Part shown: positions 1 to 9,508 of the stretch, piece after piece
How the letters are laid out: each line of letters starts with the position of its first letter
Position numbering within the stretch: position 1 is the first letter of the stretch
DNA from: an uncultured Bradyrhizobium sp.
Lineage (GTDB): Bacteria > Pseudomonadota > Alphaproteobacteria > Rhizobiales > Xanthobacteraceae
Length of the DNA stretch: 43,176 nucleotides
Assembly: GCF_936943645.1 (NCBI RefSeq)
Contig: NZ_CAKZJO010000021.1
Span: 1-43,176, forward strand
Direction of reading: 5' to 3'
Notes under the pieces: model-generated
Seen by the model: the letters and a program-made list of their open reading frames with translations, nothing else
Database searches by the model: none
Told to the model about the DNA's origin: nothing
Translations under genes and position numbers: made by a program

Positions 1-25
1 CGCCTTTGCCCACCCTACGAGACTG
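1..25. repeat. Tail of a dispersed intergenic palindromic repeat
   Basis: Positions 4-25 are identical over 22 bases to 18662-18683, the right arm of the large palindrome upstream of the acyl-CoA dehydrogenase gene. The window therefore opens inside another copy of the same repeat, whose left arm lies outside. Repeats containing GTAGGGTGGGCAAAG are, from memory, common between genes in Bradyrhizobium. No function is assigned. Confidence 0.7.
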
Positions 26-130
26 TCCGCTAGCCCGGATACTTCCTAGGCACGCGCTGCCCGTTGTTAGTGCTTGATCGCTTTGACCTCAGGTGTTCTG
101 CTCAAAAAAGCTGCTGGAGCACCGCACCCC

Positions 131-3100
131 GTGTCGATCTACGTCGCACTGCATCACGTCACGCACTACAAATACGACCGCCCGATCGATCTGGGACCGC
201 AAACCATCCGCCTGCGCCCGGCGCCGCACACGCGCACGCCGATCCTGAGCTATTCGCTCAAGGTCACGCCATCCAACCACTTCGTGAACTGGCAGCAGGA
301 TCCGCAAGGAAACTGGCTCGCCCGCTACGTCTTTCCGGAGAAGACGACCGAATTGAAGTTCGAGGTCGACTTCACGGCGCAGATGACCGTGGTCAACCCG
401 TTCGACTTCTTCGTCGAGCCCTATGCCGACAGTTTTCCGTTCGACTACCCGAAGGATCTCAAGACCGAGCTCGCGCCGTATCTCGAAACCGTCAAGCCCG
501 ATCGGCTGTTCGCGAAATATCTCGATACGATCCCGCAGGACGCTCCGAACACCGTCAACTTCCTGGTCGAGCTCAATCGCGAGCTGCAGAAGAAGATCCG
601 CTACATCATCCGGATGGAGCCGGGCGTGCAGACGCCGGAGGAAACGCTGGCCTCGGGCGCCGGATCATGCCGCGACTCCGCCTGGCTGCTGATCCAGACC
701 TTCCGACATCTCGGGCTCGCCGCGCGCTTCGTCTCCGGCTATCTGATCCAGATTCGCCCCGACATCGATCCGATCGTAGGGCCGCCGGAGGTGGAGAGCG
801 ACTTCACCGACCTGCACGCCTGGGCCGAGGTCTATCTGCCGGGCGCCGGCTGGATCGGCTTCGATGCGACCTCCGGCATGCTCGCGGGCGAGGGCCACAT
901 CCCGGTCGCCGCCACGCCGCATTATCGCTCGGCCGCGCCGATCTCCGGCGGGGCCGGCTTTGCCGAGGTCGAGTTCGCTTTCGACATGAGCGTCCGCCGC
1001 ATCCGCGAGGCGCCGCGCATTACGAAACCGTTCTCCGACGAATCCTGGGCGCGGCTCGACGATCTCGGCGAGCAGGTCGATGGCGATCTCGCCAGCGCGG
1101 ACGTACGGCTCACCATGGGCGGCGAGCCGACCTTCGTCTCGGTCGACGACCTCGAAGCGGCGGAGTGGAACACGGAAGCGGTCGGCCCGACCAAGCGCGC
1201 GCTTGGCGACGATCTGATCCGCCGCCTGCGCGATCGTTTCGCGCCCGGCGGTCTGCTGCATTACGGCCAGGGCAAATGGTATCCGGGCGAGAGCCTGCCG
1301 CGCTGGGCCTTCGGTCTCTACTGGCGCAAGGACGGCGTGCCGATCTGGAAGAATGGCGATCTCATCGCTAGGATCGAAAATCCACGCCGCGCCGAGACGA
1401 AGGACGCCGAGACCTTCATTGAGGGCGCGGCGCTGCGGCTCGGGCTCGATCCCGGCTACATCATGCCGGCCTATGAGGACACCGCGCTCTGGCTTCAGAA
1501 GGAAGCCGAGCTTCCGATCAACGTCGATCCCTCCGATTCCAAATTGTCGGATCCGGAGGCGCGCGCGCGTATGGCGCGCGTGTTCGAGCAGGGCCTCAAC
1601 ACGCCGCGCGGCTTCGTGCTGCCCGTGCAGCGCTGGAACGCGCCGCCGCGCTGGCGCAGCGAGCGCTGGCAACTCCGGCGCAATCATCTGTTCCTGACGC
1701 CGGGCGATTCACCGCTCGGCCTGCGCCTGCCGATCGGTTCGCTCGGCTACGTCCCGCCCAACCAATATCCCTACGTCATCGAGCGGGACCCGATGGAGCC
1801 GCGCGGCAAGCTTCCGGTGTTCACGCTCGAAGCGCGCCCGGAAGCTCCGCCACGGGTGACGCCCGAGCATCTCAACACGTCGATCCCGGTCCGCACCGCG
1901 ATGTCGGTCGAAGTCCGCGACGGCGTGCTTTGCGCCTTCATGCCGCCGGTCGAGCGCATCGAGGACTATCTCGAACTGGTCGCCGCGTTAGAGGCGACCG
2001 CCGAGGAGATGCAGCTCCAAGTCCATGTCGAGGGCTATCCGCCGCCGTTCGATCCGCGCATCGAGGTCATCAAGGTGACGCCCGACCCCGGTGTCATCGA
2101 GATCAACATCCAGCCGGCCACGAGCTGGCGCGAGGCGGTCGATATCACCACCGGTCTCTATGAGGACGCGGGCAAGGTGCGCCTCGGCGCCAACCGCTTT
2201 CTGGTGGACGGCCGCCACACCGGCACCGGCGGCGGCAATCACGTCGTGGTCGGCGGATCCTCGCCGCAGGACTCGCCGTTCCTGCGCCGGCCCGATCTGC
2301 TGAAGAGTCTGGTCTTGTACTGGCAGCGGCATCCGTCGCTGTCCTATTTCTTCTCCGGCCTGTTCATCGGCCCGACCAGCCAGGCGCCGCGCATCGACGA
2401 AGCCCGTCACGACAGCATCTATGAGCTCGAGATCGCGCTCTCGCACGTGCCGCCGCCGGGCTATCAGACGCCGCTGTGGCTGGCGGACCGGCTGTTCCGG
2501 CATCTCTTGGTCGACATCACCGGCAACACCCACCGCGCCGAGATCTGCATCGACAAGCTGTATTCGCCGGATGGTCCGACCGGCCGTCTCGGCCTCGTCG
2601 AATTCCGCGCGCTCGAAATGCCGCCGGACCCGCGCATGTCGCTGGCGCAGCAGCTTCTGATCCGCGCGCTGATCGCGAAGATGTGGCGCGAGCCGCAGAC
2701 CGGCAAGTTCGTGCGCTGGGGCACCGCGCTGCACGACCGCTACATGCTGCCGCATTTCATCTGGGAGGATTTTCTCGACGTTCTCTCCGAGCTGAAGCAG
2801 TTCGGCTATCCGTTCGAGGCGGAATGGTATCTGGCCCAGCTCGAATTCCGCTTCCCCGCCTTCGGCCGCGTCCATCATGGCGGCGTCACGCTGGAGCTGC
2901 GCCAGGCACTGGAGCCCTGGCACGTGCTGGGCGAGGAGGGCTCGGCCGGCGGCACCGTGCGCTATGTCGACTCATCGGTGGAGCGGCTCCAGGTCAAGGC
3001 GGAGGGCTTCGTCGAGGGCCGCCATATCGTCACCTGCAATGGCCGCCGCCTGCCGATGACCTCGACCGGGCGCTCGGGCGAGGCGGTGGCGGGCGTCCGT

Positions 3101-3400
3101 TTCAAGGCCTGGCAGCCGGCCTCCGGCCTGCACCCGACCATTCCGGTTCATGCGCCGCTGACCTTCGACCTGATCGACAGCTGGAACGGCCGCTCGCTCG
3201 GCGGCTGCGTCTACCACGTCGCCCACCCCGGCGGTCGCAACTACGACACCAAGCCGGTCAACACCTATGAGGCCGAGGCGCGGCGGCTGGCGCGCTTCCA
3301 GGACCATGGCCATACGCCGGGCCCGGTCCAGCCACCCCCCGAGGAACGCACAAGTGAGTTCCCGCTGACCCTCGACTTGCGGACTCCGCTCCTGCAATGA
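131..3400 (+). CDS. Transglutaminase-like / DUF2126 protein
   Basis: A large cytoplasmic protein of 1089 residues. The N-terminal ~280 residues are a bacterial transglutaminase-like region with a visible Cys-His-Asp triad: Cys180 in GAGSCRDS, His229 in DLHAW and Asp245 in GFDATSG. The remaining ~800 residues match the DUF2126 family as I recall it. I chose the GTG at 131 because family members begin close to [13 protein letters not shown]; an in-frame ATG lies 19 codons upstream. It is the first gene of a three-gene unit, 27 bases before an ATP-grasp/alpha-E protein. In this family the transglutaminase fold is thought to act as a peptidase or amide-transfer enzyme on a peptide made by the neighbouring ligase; that role is predicted, not shown. 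No signal peptide is apparent. Confidence 0.9.
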   Translation: MSIYVALHHVTHYKYDRPIDLGPQTIRLRPAPHTRTPILSYSLKVTPSNHFVNWQQDPQGNWLARYVFPEKTTELKFEVDFTAQMTVVNPFDFFVEPYADSFPFDYPKDLKTELAPYLETVKPDRLFAKYLDTIPQDAPNTVNFLVELNRELQKKIRYIIRMEPGVQTPEETLASGAGSCRDSAWLLIQTFRHLGLAARFVSGYLIQIRPDIDPIVGPPEVESDFTDLHAWAEVYLPGAGWIGFDATSGMLAGEGHIPVAATPHYRSAAPISGGAGFAEVEFAFDMSVRRIREAPRITKPFSDESWARLDDLGEQVDGDLASADVRLTMGGEPTFVSVDDLEAAEWNTEAVGPTKRALGDDLIRRLRDRFAPGGLLHYGQGKWYPGESLPRWAFGLYWRKDGVPIWKNGDLIARIENPRRAETKDAETFIEGAALRLGLDPGYIMPAYEDTALWLQKEAELPINVDPSDSKLSDPEARARMARVFEQGLNTPRGFVLPVQRWNAPPRWRSERWQLRRNHLFLTPGDSPLGLRLPIGSLGYVPPNQYPYVIERDPMEPRGKLPVFTLEARPEAPPRVTPEHLNTSIPVRTAMSVEVRDGVLCAFMPPVERIEDYLELVAALEATAEEMQLQVHVEGYPPPFDPRIEVIKVTPDPGVIEINIQPATSWREAVDITTGLYEDAGKVRLGANRFLVDGRHTGTGGGNHVVVGGSSPQDSPFLRRPDLLKSLVLYWQRHPSLSYFFSGLFIGPTSQAPRIDEARHDSIYELEIALSHVPPPGYQTPLWLADRLFRHLLVDITGNTHRAEICIDKLYSPDGPTGRLGLVEFRALEMPPDPRMSLAQQLLIRALIAKMWREPQTGKFVRWGTALHDRYMLPHFIWEDFLDVLSELKQFGYPFEAEWYLAQLEFRFPAFGRVHHGGVTLELRQALEPWHVLGEEGSAGGTVRYVDSSVERLQVKAEGFVEGRHIVTCNGRRLPMTSTGRSGEAVAGVRFKAWQPASGLHPTIPVHAPLTFDLIDSWNGRSLGGCVYHVAHPGGRNYDTKPVNTYEAEARRLARFQDHGHTPGPVQPPPEERTSEFPLTLDLRTPLLQ

Positions 3401-3427
3401 GTATGATGGTGGGGCAGGGAGAGGCGC

Positions 3428-5953
3428 ATGGCCGAGGGCGCAGCCGAAGAGAACGACAGGGCGGGCAGGGCGCAAGGCCAGCGTGAGGGCCAGCGCCGTT
3501 TCGCGCAATGGGTCCGCGACTATAACCGCCTGCCTGGCATCCCCGACGAGTTCTTAGGGTCGGACGGCGCCCCGCGCGCGGTCTGGAGCCGCTTTTTCGA
3601 TGCTTTCGGCGCGCTCGCCCCCGACGAGATCGAGCGGCGATTCGGCATGGCCGATCGCCACCTCCGCGAGGCCGGCGTCACCTACCGTGCTCCCGGCGAC
3701 AGCGCCGACCGTCCCTGGTCGCTGAGCCACCTGCCGCTTTTGATCGGCGAGGCCGATTGGCAGCAGCTATGCGCCGGCATCACCCAGCGCGCCGAGCTGC
3801 TCGAGCGCGTGCTGCGCGACATCTATGGCGAGGGCAGGCTGGTCGCCGAGGGCGCGCTGCCGGCGGCCGCGATCGCCGGCAGCCCCGAATACCTCCGTCC
3901 CGTCTGCGGCGTGCCGCCCCCGGGCGGGCGCTATCTGTCGCTCTATGCCGCCGACATCGGCCGCGGTCCTGACGGGCGCTGGTGGGTGCTCGGCGACCGC
4001 ACCCAGGCGCCGTCGGGGGCGGGCTACGCGCTGGAGAACCGCCTGGTGCTCTCGCGCGCCTTCTCCGATCTCTACAAGTCGATGAACGTGCCGCGCGTCG
4101 CGCCGTTCTTCGAGGCGTTCCGCGACTCACTGCGCGCGCGCGCCGATCGCGATGAACCGCGCATCGGCGTGCTCACGCCCGGCAGCTTCAGCGAGACCTA
4201 TTTCGAGCACGCCACGCTGGCGCGCTATCTCGGCTTCCTCCTGGTCGAGGGCGACGATCTCGCCGTCAGCGACAACCGCATCCACATCCGCACCGTCGCC
4301 GGCCTGAAGCGGCTCGACGTGCTGCTCCGCCGCGTCGATTCCAATTCGCTCGATCCGCTCGAGCTCGATGCGTCCTCGCATCTCGGCGTGCCCGGCCTGA
4401 TCGACGTGTTGCGCAAGGACGGCGTCGTCGTCGCCAACATGCCGGGCTCGGGCGTGCTGGAGGCGCGCGCGCTGCTCGGCTTCCTGCCGGCGCTCAGCCG
4501 CCGCCTGCTCGGCGAAGAGCTGAAGATGCCGCATATCGCGACCTGGTGGTGCGGCCAGCGCAGCGCGCGCGAGGAGGTGCTGGCGCGGCTCGACGAGGTC
4601 GCGATCGAAGGCGCTTACCGGCGCGGCGTGCCCGGTTTCGGCAACAACGGGCCGGTGCTCGCGAGCGAGTTGGATGCGAGCGACCGCCAGCGCCTGGTCG
4701 ATGCCATCGGCGCGCGCGGCATGGACTATGTCGGCCAGGAGGTGGTGCGGCTCTCGACCATGCCGGTGTGGGAGCAGGGCCAGATCACGCCGCGTCCATT
4801 CGTGCTGCGCGTGTTCGCCGCGGCGACGCCGGACGGCTGGGCCATCATGCCCGGCGGTTTCTGCCGGATCGCCGAACAGGCCGACGCGCGCGCGGTGTCG
4901 ATGGGCGACGGTGCGCGTGCCGCCGACGTCTGGATCGTCTCCGACAAGCAGGTCTCGACCGCGACCTTGCTGCCGGCGACCGACAAGGTCCGCATCCGCC
5001 GCATCGCCGGCGTGCTGCCGAGCCGGGCCGCCGACAATTTGTTCTGGCTCGGCCGCTATCTCGAACGCGCCGAGGCGACGCTGCGCCTCGTGCGCGCCCT
5101 GGGCTCGCCGAGCGGGCCCAACAAGGGCACCGCGGCCTCGCAGCAAGCGGCCGAACGCATCCAGCGCCTGCTGGTGGCCTGGGGCGCGGTCTCGCAAGTC
5201 TCGCGCACCGCGCCGGGACGCGTCGTCGCCGAAGCGCTGCAGAGCCCGGACCGGTTCGGCTCGGCCCTATCGCTGGTGCGCGCGGCGCAGCGCACGGCGA
5301 CTTCCTTGCGCGAGCGTTTGTCGCCCGATGCCTGGCAGGTCATCACCGAGATGGCCGAGCGCCTCGCTTACGAGGTCGAGGACGACGACAGCGTGGTGAG
5401 CGCGGCCGAGCTGACCTTGCAGGAGCTGGCGAGCTTCGCCGGCCTTGCGCAGGAGAACATGAACCGCGCCGCCGGCTGGCGCTTCCTCGACATCGGCCGC
5501 CGCACCGAGCGCGCCATCAACACCATGCGTTTCACGCGCCAGTTCGCCTATGACGAGGCCGGCGACGAGGATCTCGACATCCTGCTGACGCTGGTGGATT
5601 GCCAGATCACCTACCGCTCGCGCTATCTGCTCGCGCCGATCCTGGCGCCGGTGCGGGACCTTGCCGTGCTCGACGGCTACAATCCGCGTTCGGTGGCATT
5701 CCAGGTGACGACGCTGAACGAGCACATCGCCGCGCTGCCGAGCTTGAAGGAGCACGGCCTGATCGAGAAGCCGCAGCGGCTCGCGGTGGCGCTGCAGGCG
5801 ACCCTTGCAACGGCCGAAGCCGAGAAGCTCGAGGTCAAGACGCTGTTCGCGCTGGAGCAGGACCTGCTCAGCCTTGCGGACGCGATCGGGCAGCACTACT
5901 TCCCGCACGGTCCCAACGCGGCCCGGCCGGAAAAGCTGACGGGGCTGGCGTGA
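3428..5953 (+). CDS. Circularly permuted ATP-grasp / alpha-E fusion protein
   Basis: A protein of 841 residues. Residues ~40-500 are the circularly permuted ATP-grasp region (DUF404/DUF407 type), with the family blocks GDRTQAPSGAGYALENR and RPFVLRVF. Residues ~528-835 form the helical alpha-E domain (DUF403), starting at LPSRAADNLFWLGRYLERAE. The ATP-grasp part is predicted to form amide bonds between carboxylate and amine substrates, using ATP through an acyl-phosphate. The alpha-E domain always accompanies it and has no known activity. In many genomes these are two separate genes; here they are one polypeptide. The TGA stop overlaps the next gene's GTG start (GTGA), so the two are translationally coupled. 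The substrate cannot be read from the sequence. Confidence 0.9.
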   Translation: MAEGAAEENDRAGRAQGQREGQRRFAQWVRDYNRLPGIPDEFLGSDGAPRAVWSRFFDAFGALAPDEIERRFGMADRHLREAGVTYRAPGDSADRPWSLSHLPLLIGEADWQQLCAGITQRAELLERVLRDIYGEGRLVAEGALPAAAIAGSPEYLRPVCGVPPPGGRYLSLYAADIGRGPDGRWWVLGDRTQAPSGAGYALENRLVLSRAFSDLYKSMNVPRVAPFFEAFRDSLRARADRDEPRIGVLTPGSFSETYFEHATLARYLGFLLVEGDDLAVSDNRIHIRTVAGLKRLDVLLRRVDSNSLDPLELDASSHLGVPGLIDVLRKDGVVVANMPGSGVLEARALLGFLPALSRRLLGEELKMPHIATWWCGQRSAREEVLARLDEVAIEGAYRRGVPGFGNNGPVLASELDASDRQRLVDAIGARGMDYVGQEVVRLSTMPVWEQGQITPRPFVLRVFAAATPDGWAIMPGGFCRIAEQADARAVSMGDGARAADVWIVSDKQVSTATLLPATDKVRIRRIAGVLPSRAADNLFWLGRYLERAEATLRLVRALGSPSGPNKGTAASQQAAERIQRLLVAWGAVSQVSRTAPGRVVAEALQSPDRFGSALSLVRAAQRTATSLRERLSPDAWQVITEMAERLAYEVEDDDSVVSAAELTLQELASFAGLAQENMNRAAGWRFLDIGRRTERAINTMRFTRQFAYDEAGDEDLDILLTLVDCQITYRSRYLLAPILAPVRDLAVLDGYNPRSVAFQVTTLNEHIAALPSLKEHGLIEKPQRLAVALQATLATAEAEKLEVKTLFALEQDLLSLADAIGQHYFPHGPNAARPEKLTGLA

Positions 5954-6828
5954 TCTACGACATCCGTCACGTCACGACTTACGAATACGAGAACCCGGTC
6001 AGCTTCGCCCGCTGCACGCTGCGGCTGGAGCCGCGCAGCGGTGGCGGCCAGGACCTGATCTCGCATCGTGTCGAGATCCGCCCGCGCCCGGCCGAGCGGA
6101 CCGTGCGGCGCGATTTTTTCGGCGCGCTGACCGAGAGCGTCGTGATCGATACGGCCCATCGCAACTTGCGGATCGACTCGCGCTCGCGTGTTTCGGTGTC
6201 GCGCGAGCCGCCGGCGCGCGATGCGCCGAGCCCGCCCTGGGAGAGCGTTCGCGACATTGCCTTCGAAGCCACGAGCCTCAGGCCGGCCTCACCGGTCGGC
6301 TATGTCTTTGCGAGCCCGCTCGTGCCGGTGCTGCCTGCGGTCAGCGCCTATGCCGCCGAGAGTTTTGCGCCGGGCACTGGCATCCTCAAAGGCACGGTCG
6401 ATCTGATGCATCGCATCCGCGACCAGTTTCGCTACGACCCCAAGGCGACGGTGATCTCGACGCCGCTGGCCGAGGTGTTCGACAACCGCCACGGCGTCTG
6501 CCAGGATTTTGCCCATGTGATGATCGCGGGGCTGCGCGGACTGGGTCTGCCGGCGGCCTATGTCAGCGGCTACTTGCGCACCATTCCGCCGCCGGGCCAG
6601 CCGCGGCTGCAAGGCGCCGATGCTACCCATGCCTGGGTGTCGCTGTGGTGCGGCGCCGATCTCGGCTGGGTCGATTTCGACCCGACCAACGACCTGCTGG
6701 TTGCGAACGACCACATCGTGCTCGCGATCGGGCGCGACTTCTCCGACGTCTCGCCGATCGACGGCATCATCGTCGGCTCGCCCAAGCAGAAGCTGGGCGT
6801 CGCCGTCGACGTGGTGCTGGTGGAGTAG
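5950..6828 (+). CDS. Transglutaminase-like cysteine protease family protein
   Basis: A protein of 292 residues with a bacterial transglutaminase N-terminal domain (residues ~1-150) and a transglutaminase core. The triad is visible: Cys184 in HGVCQDFAH, His227 in ATHAW and Asp244 in DFDPTND. It starts at a GTG inside the stop codon of the preceding gene, giving VIYDIRHVTTYEYENPV, which matches the usual family start. It is the last member of the DUF2126, ATP-grasp/alpha-E, transglutaminase set. In related clusters an Anbu-type NTN hydrolase is often next, but none follows here. Its likely job is hydrolysis or transamidation of the ligase product; this is inferred from gene association only. 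Confidence 0.9.
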   Translation: MIYDIRHVTTYEYENPVSFARCTLRLEPRSGGGQDLISHRVEIRPRPAERTVRRDFFGALTESVVIDTAHRNLRIDSRSRVSVSREPPARDAPSPPWESVRDIAFEATSLRPASPVGYVFASPLVPVLPAVSAYAAESFAPGTGILKGTVDLMHRIRDQFRYDPKATVISTPLAEVFDNRHGVCQDFAHVMIAGLRGLGLPAAYVSGYLRTIPPPGQPRLQGADATHAWVSLWCGADLGWVDFDPTNDLLVANDHIVLAIGRDFSDVSPIDGIIVGSPKQKLGVAVDVVLVE

Positions 6829-6945
6829 GGCGTGGGCGCATGAGCGTCGGCTTGCCAACGCAAAGCGGAAGTTAGCCATCTAGAGTGGGATCGGCGGCTT
6901 GAGACCCGGAACAGACGTTTGAGGGTGTCCTAATTTCGGTTTACG

Positions 6946-7149
6946 ATGTCAGAGCAACCTGACGGTAGTGTGTCTTTGTTCAAAACCGCTTCAATAGCTG
7001 AACTCATCGTCGAAGCCGCTATCTTGATCGCCTGCGGTCTGGCATGGGCCATTGCTGGCTTCCCACGCCTTACGGAGGTCGCCATAGTGGGTGGCCTAGG
7101 TCTCGTATGCTTCGGTGTTTACGTCGGGATAATCTGGAACAGGAAGTAA
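6946..7149 (+). CDS. Small two-helix membrane protein
   Basis: A 67-residue protein not recognised as any named family. After a short polar start it has two hydrophobic stretches, about residues 19-36 and 43-62, and ends in a basic IIWNRK tail, as expected for a hairpin inner-membrane protein. Base composition looks less GC-rich than the flanking genes. The stop codon is immediately followed by a good rho-independent terminator, which supports a real transcription unit. Other reading frames over this stretch lack such support. Function unknown. Confidence 0.55.
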   Translation: MSEQPDGSVSLFKTASIAELIVEAAILIACGLAWAIAGFPRLTEVAIVGGLGLVCFGVYVGIIWNRK

Positions 7150-7175
7150 GGCCGCCTCAGTTGGCGGCCTTTTTT
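7150..7175 (+). terminator. Rho-independent terminator after the small membrane protein gene
   Basis: A 7-bp GC stem (GGCCGCC / GGCGGCC) with a six-base loop TCAGTT is followed by six T residues. It begins just past the stop codon of the 67-residue protein. Confidence 0.85.
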
Positions 7176-7308
7176 CCTATCAGGCCAAAACTTGCGCATC
7201 TCCGACGTGGGGTGATGGACGCCAACACGCCGTTACGGGGGCGGAGCGGACCCTGCAAGAAGTGCAGGGGTTATCAGTCACGCCCTGGAAGCGGTCGGCG
7301 TTCGCCGA

Positions 7309-8133
7309 TCACCGAACCATGGTCTCGCGATCCCAGGCCTGATAGTCGGGCGAACCTTCGACGCGGATGGGACCATCGTAGCCGTATTCCACCATGTGCA
7401 CGGTCACATAGTCGTCGCCGAAAAACACCACGCCATAGGATTGCGGCAGGTCGGACGCGCTCAGCAGCGTGGTCTCGGAGAACAGCGGATAGCTGGCATG
7501 GTTGGTGCCGCGCAGCGACGAGACCGGAACGCCTGCGACCGAGCCGGCCAGCGGCAAGTGACAATGCCCAAAGAAGACGTGGCGGATCTTTGAACGGTTG
7601 CGGCCGACGAGGCGCCGGAATGGAGCCTCATCCAAGAGGCGGATCTGGTCGAGCGGGGCGAGATGCACCGGCATGGGGTTATGATGCATGAACAGCAGGA
7701 ACGGCCCGTCATGCTCGGCAAGCCGTGCCTCGAGCCAGCCGAGCCGATCGTCGCAATAGCGGCCGGCATGGGTTTCCGGATGGGCGGTGTCAAGAAACAG
7801 GCAGCGGCCGGCAGCCGTATCGTGGACGCCCTGGACGAAGCCGTTGTCGTCGGCGAGGTCGGGGAATACGCTGAGGAAGGCGGCGCGCCGGTCGTGGTTG
7901 CCGATGCAAAGCCGGACCGGCAGCGGATAGTCGTCGAGGCGCTGCTTGAGCCATTGATAGTCGGCGGCCTCACCCCAGTCCGAGAGGTCGCCCGTGATCA
8001 CCATCAACTCGGCGTCATGATGGTCCTGCAGGGCATGCGCCAGCGCGCGCTCGAAATTGGCGCGCGGATCGCGGCCGCCGATGGTCGAGCCGGGTGCCGT
8101 CAGGTGAATGTCGCTCAGATGCAGCAGCTTCAT
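7309..8133 (-). CDS. Class III phosphodiesterase (GpdQ/CpdA-like metallophosphoesterase)
   Basis: A 274-residue calcineurin-type phosphodiesterase. All five metal-binding blocks are visible: Asp8/His10 in HLSDIHL, Asp49 in GDLSDWG, Asn79-His80 in GNHDRR, the His pair in FMHHNP, and the terminal FGHCH. Positions and length resemble the glycerophosphodiesterase GpdQ and the cyclic-nucleotide phosphodiesterase CpdA, which share this two-metal centre and cannot be separated by eye. The start at ATG 8133 has a GGAGAC ribosome site. The gene is 66 bases downstream of an Ugp-like binding-protein gene and on the same strand. This favours a catabolic role on an imported phosphodiester over cAMP signalling. 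Confidence 0.85.
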   Translation of the reverse strand: MKLLHLSDIHLTAPGSTIGGRDPRANFERALAHALQDHHDAELMVITGDLSDWGEAADYQWLKQRLDDYPLPVRLCIGNHDRRAAFLSVFPDLADDNGFVQGVHDTAAGRCLFLDTAHPETHAGRYCDDRLGWLEARLAEHDGPFLLFMHHNPMPVHLAPLDQIRLLDEAPFRRLVGRNRSKIRHVFFGHCHLPLAGSVAGVPVSSLRGTNHASYPLFSETTLLSASDLPQSYGVVFFGDDYVTVHMVEYGYDGPIRVEGSPDYQAWDRETMVR

Positions 8134-8153
8134 CGCTTGTCTCCGTTCTTGCG

Positions 8154-8180
8154 GCACGGGGCGCCGTCGGCGCCCCGTGC
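8154..8180. other. Perfect 12-bp stem-loop between binding-protein and phosphodiesterase genes
   Basis: GCACGGGGCGCC and its exact complement are separated by a three-base loop in the 66-base gap of the minus-strand operon. No T run follows on the minus strand, so it is more likely an mRNA-stabilising or partial attenuating hairpin than a full terminator. Such elements are known after binding-protein genes (for example malE) and favour their high expression. Confidence 0.7.
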
Positions 8181-8199
8181 TTGGTTGACGTCTTGACGA

Positions 8200-9480
8200 T
8201 CAGCGCGCGGCGCCGGTGGTCTTCGGCAGCAGCTTCTGCACGTCCGCCGTCATGTCGGCGAGGACGGCCTCGGGTTCTTTGGCGCGGGCGCCCGAGATGA
8301 TCGAGTTGAGATGATCCTTGATCACGTCGGTGATCTTCAGGCCGTTGTCGCCGGGAAAGGCGTACCATTTGGTCAGCAGCGGGAGCTGGCCGACCGCGGT
8401 GTAGTTGTTGGGGTTCTTGACGTAGAAGTCCTTCAGGTAGACGTCGTTCGCGACCTTGTTGGGCGGCATGTAGCCGGTGGTCTCCGCCATGATCGCGGCG
8501 CCCTTAGGGCCGGTCCAGAACTTCACCGCTTCCCAGGCTGCGTCGCGCTTGGTCTTGTCCTTGGCGAGGATCAGCACGACGTTGCCGCCGGCCGGCAGCC
8601 GGCCGTTCGGGGAGGCCACGTCCGGGAACGGAATCGTCTTCAAGGCGAACTTGCCGCCGGTCATCTGCGTGACCTTGTTGAGGTCCGAGGTCGAGGTGAC
8701 GTGAAAGCCGGTCTTGCCGGCTGCGAACGCCGCGCGCATCGACGGCTGGTCGAGGTTGGGCATGCCGCCCTCGTTGACGAGCCGCGCGATCATGTTGATG
8801 GCGAACTTGCCCTCCGGTCCGTCGAAGGCGACCTTGGTCTCGTCGGCGTTGAGCATGGTGCCGCCGCGCGCGAACACCGGGGCCTGCCACAGCCAGTTGC
8901 CGGTGATGTCCCAGGCATAGGTGACGCCGTTGGTGTCGTTGCCGAGTGCCTTGATCTTCCTGGCGAGCGTCAGCAGCTCGTCCCAGCTCTTCGGCAGATT
9001 GTCCACGTCGCCGCCGGCCTGCTTCACGAGGTCGAGGTTGACGTAGACGATGGGCAGCGAGATCGCGAAGGGAAGGGCGAAGACCTTGCCGCCGGCGGTG
9101 CCGATGTCGTACATCGCCTGGTGAAAGCCCTGCTTGTCGAAATCTTTTTCAGCGGCGATGTACCCATCGAGCGGGGCCGGGATGTTCTTGTCGACCAGGA
9201 CGCGGATGCGGTTCAGGCCCTGGAAGGACACATCCGGCATCTGATTGGTCACGGCCTCGCGTAGCACCTTCTGGGTGGCGTCCTCGTAGGATTCGTAAGG
9301 CGCCCGCATGGTGACCTTGATCTCCGGGTGGACCTTGGCGAATTCCTCGGCGATGCGCTTGTGGGTCTCGGTGAACAGCTCCGGATAGGGATACTGCATC
9401 ACGATCTCGGTCTTCGTCTGCGCGAGCGCAGAGCCGGCCACGAGCGACAGAACTGCCGCGGCGATGATGGACTTCAGCAT
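8200..9480 (-). CDS. ABC transporter solute-binding protein, family 1 (UgpB-like)
   Basis: A periplasmic binding protein of 426 residues. A clear signal peptide occupies residues 1-20 (MLKSIIAAAVLSLVAGSALA), with cleavage before QTK. The mature part has the family-1 layout: an early YPELFTETHKRIAEEFAKVHP block, then long hydrophobic segments around residues 110-140. The chosen ATG has an AGGAG site. It stands 28 bases after the second permease gene in an ATPase-permease-permease-binding-protein operon. The family carries sugars, polyols and glycerol-3-phosphate. The phosphodiesterase downstream suggests a glycerophosphodiester or similar ligand, but the ligand is inferred. Confidence 0.85.
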   Translation of the reverse strand: MLKSIIAAAVLSLVAGSALAQTKTEIVMQYPYPELFTETHKRIAEEFAKVHPEIKVTMRAPYESYEDATQKVLREAVTNQMPDVSFQGLNRIRVLVDKNIPAPLDGYIAAEKDFDKQGFHQAMYDIGTAGGKVFALPFAISLPIVYVNLDLVKQAGGDVDNLPKSWDELLTLARKIKALGNDTNGVTYAWDITGNWLWQAPVFARGGTMLNADETKVAFDGPEGKFAINMIARLVNEGGMPNLDQPSMRAAFAAGKTGFHVTSTSDLNKVTQMTGGKFALKTIPFPDVASPNGRLPAGGNVVLILAKDKTKRDAAWEAVKFWTGPKGAAIMAETTGYMPPNKVANDVYLKDFYVKNPNNYTAVGQLPLLTKWYAFPGDNGLKITDVIKDHLNSIISGARAKEPEAVLADMTADVQKLLPKTTGAAR

Positions 9481-9508
9481 GGATAGACTCCTGTTTGAGG
9501 TGACGCGG

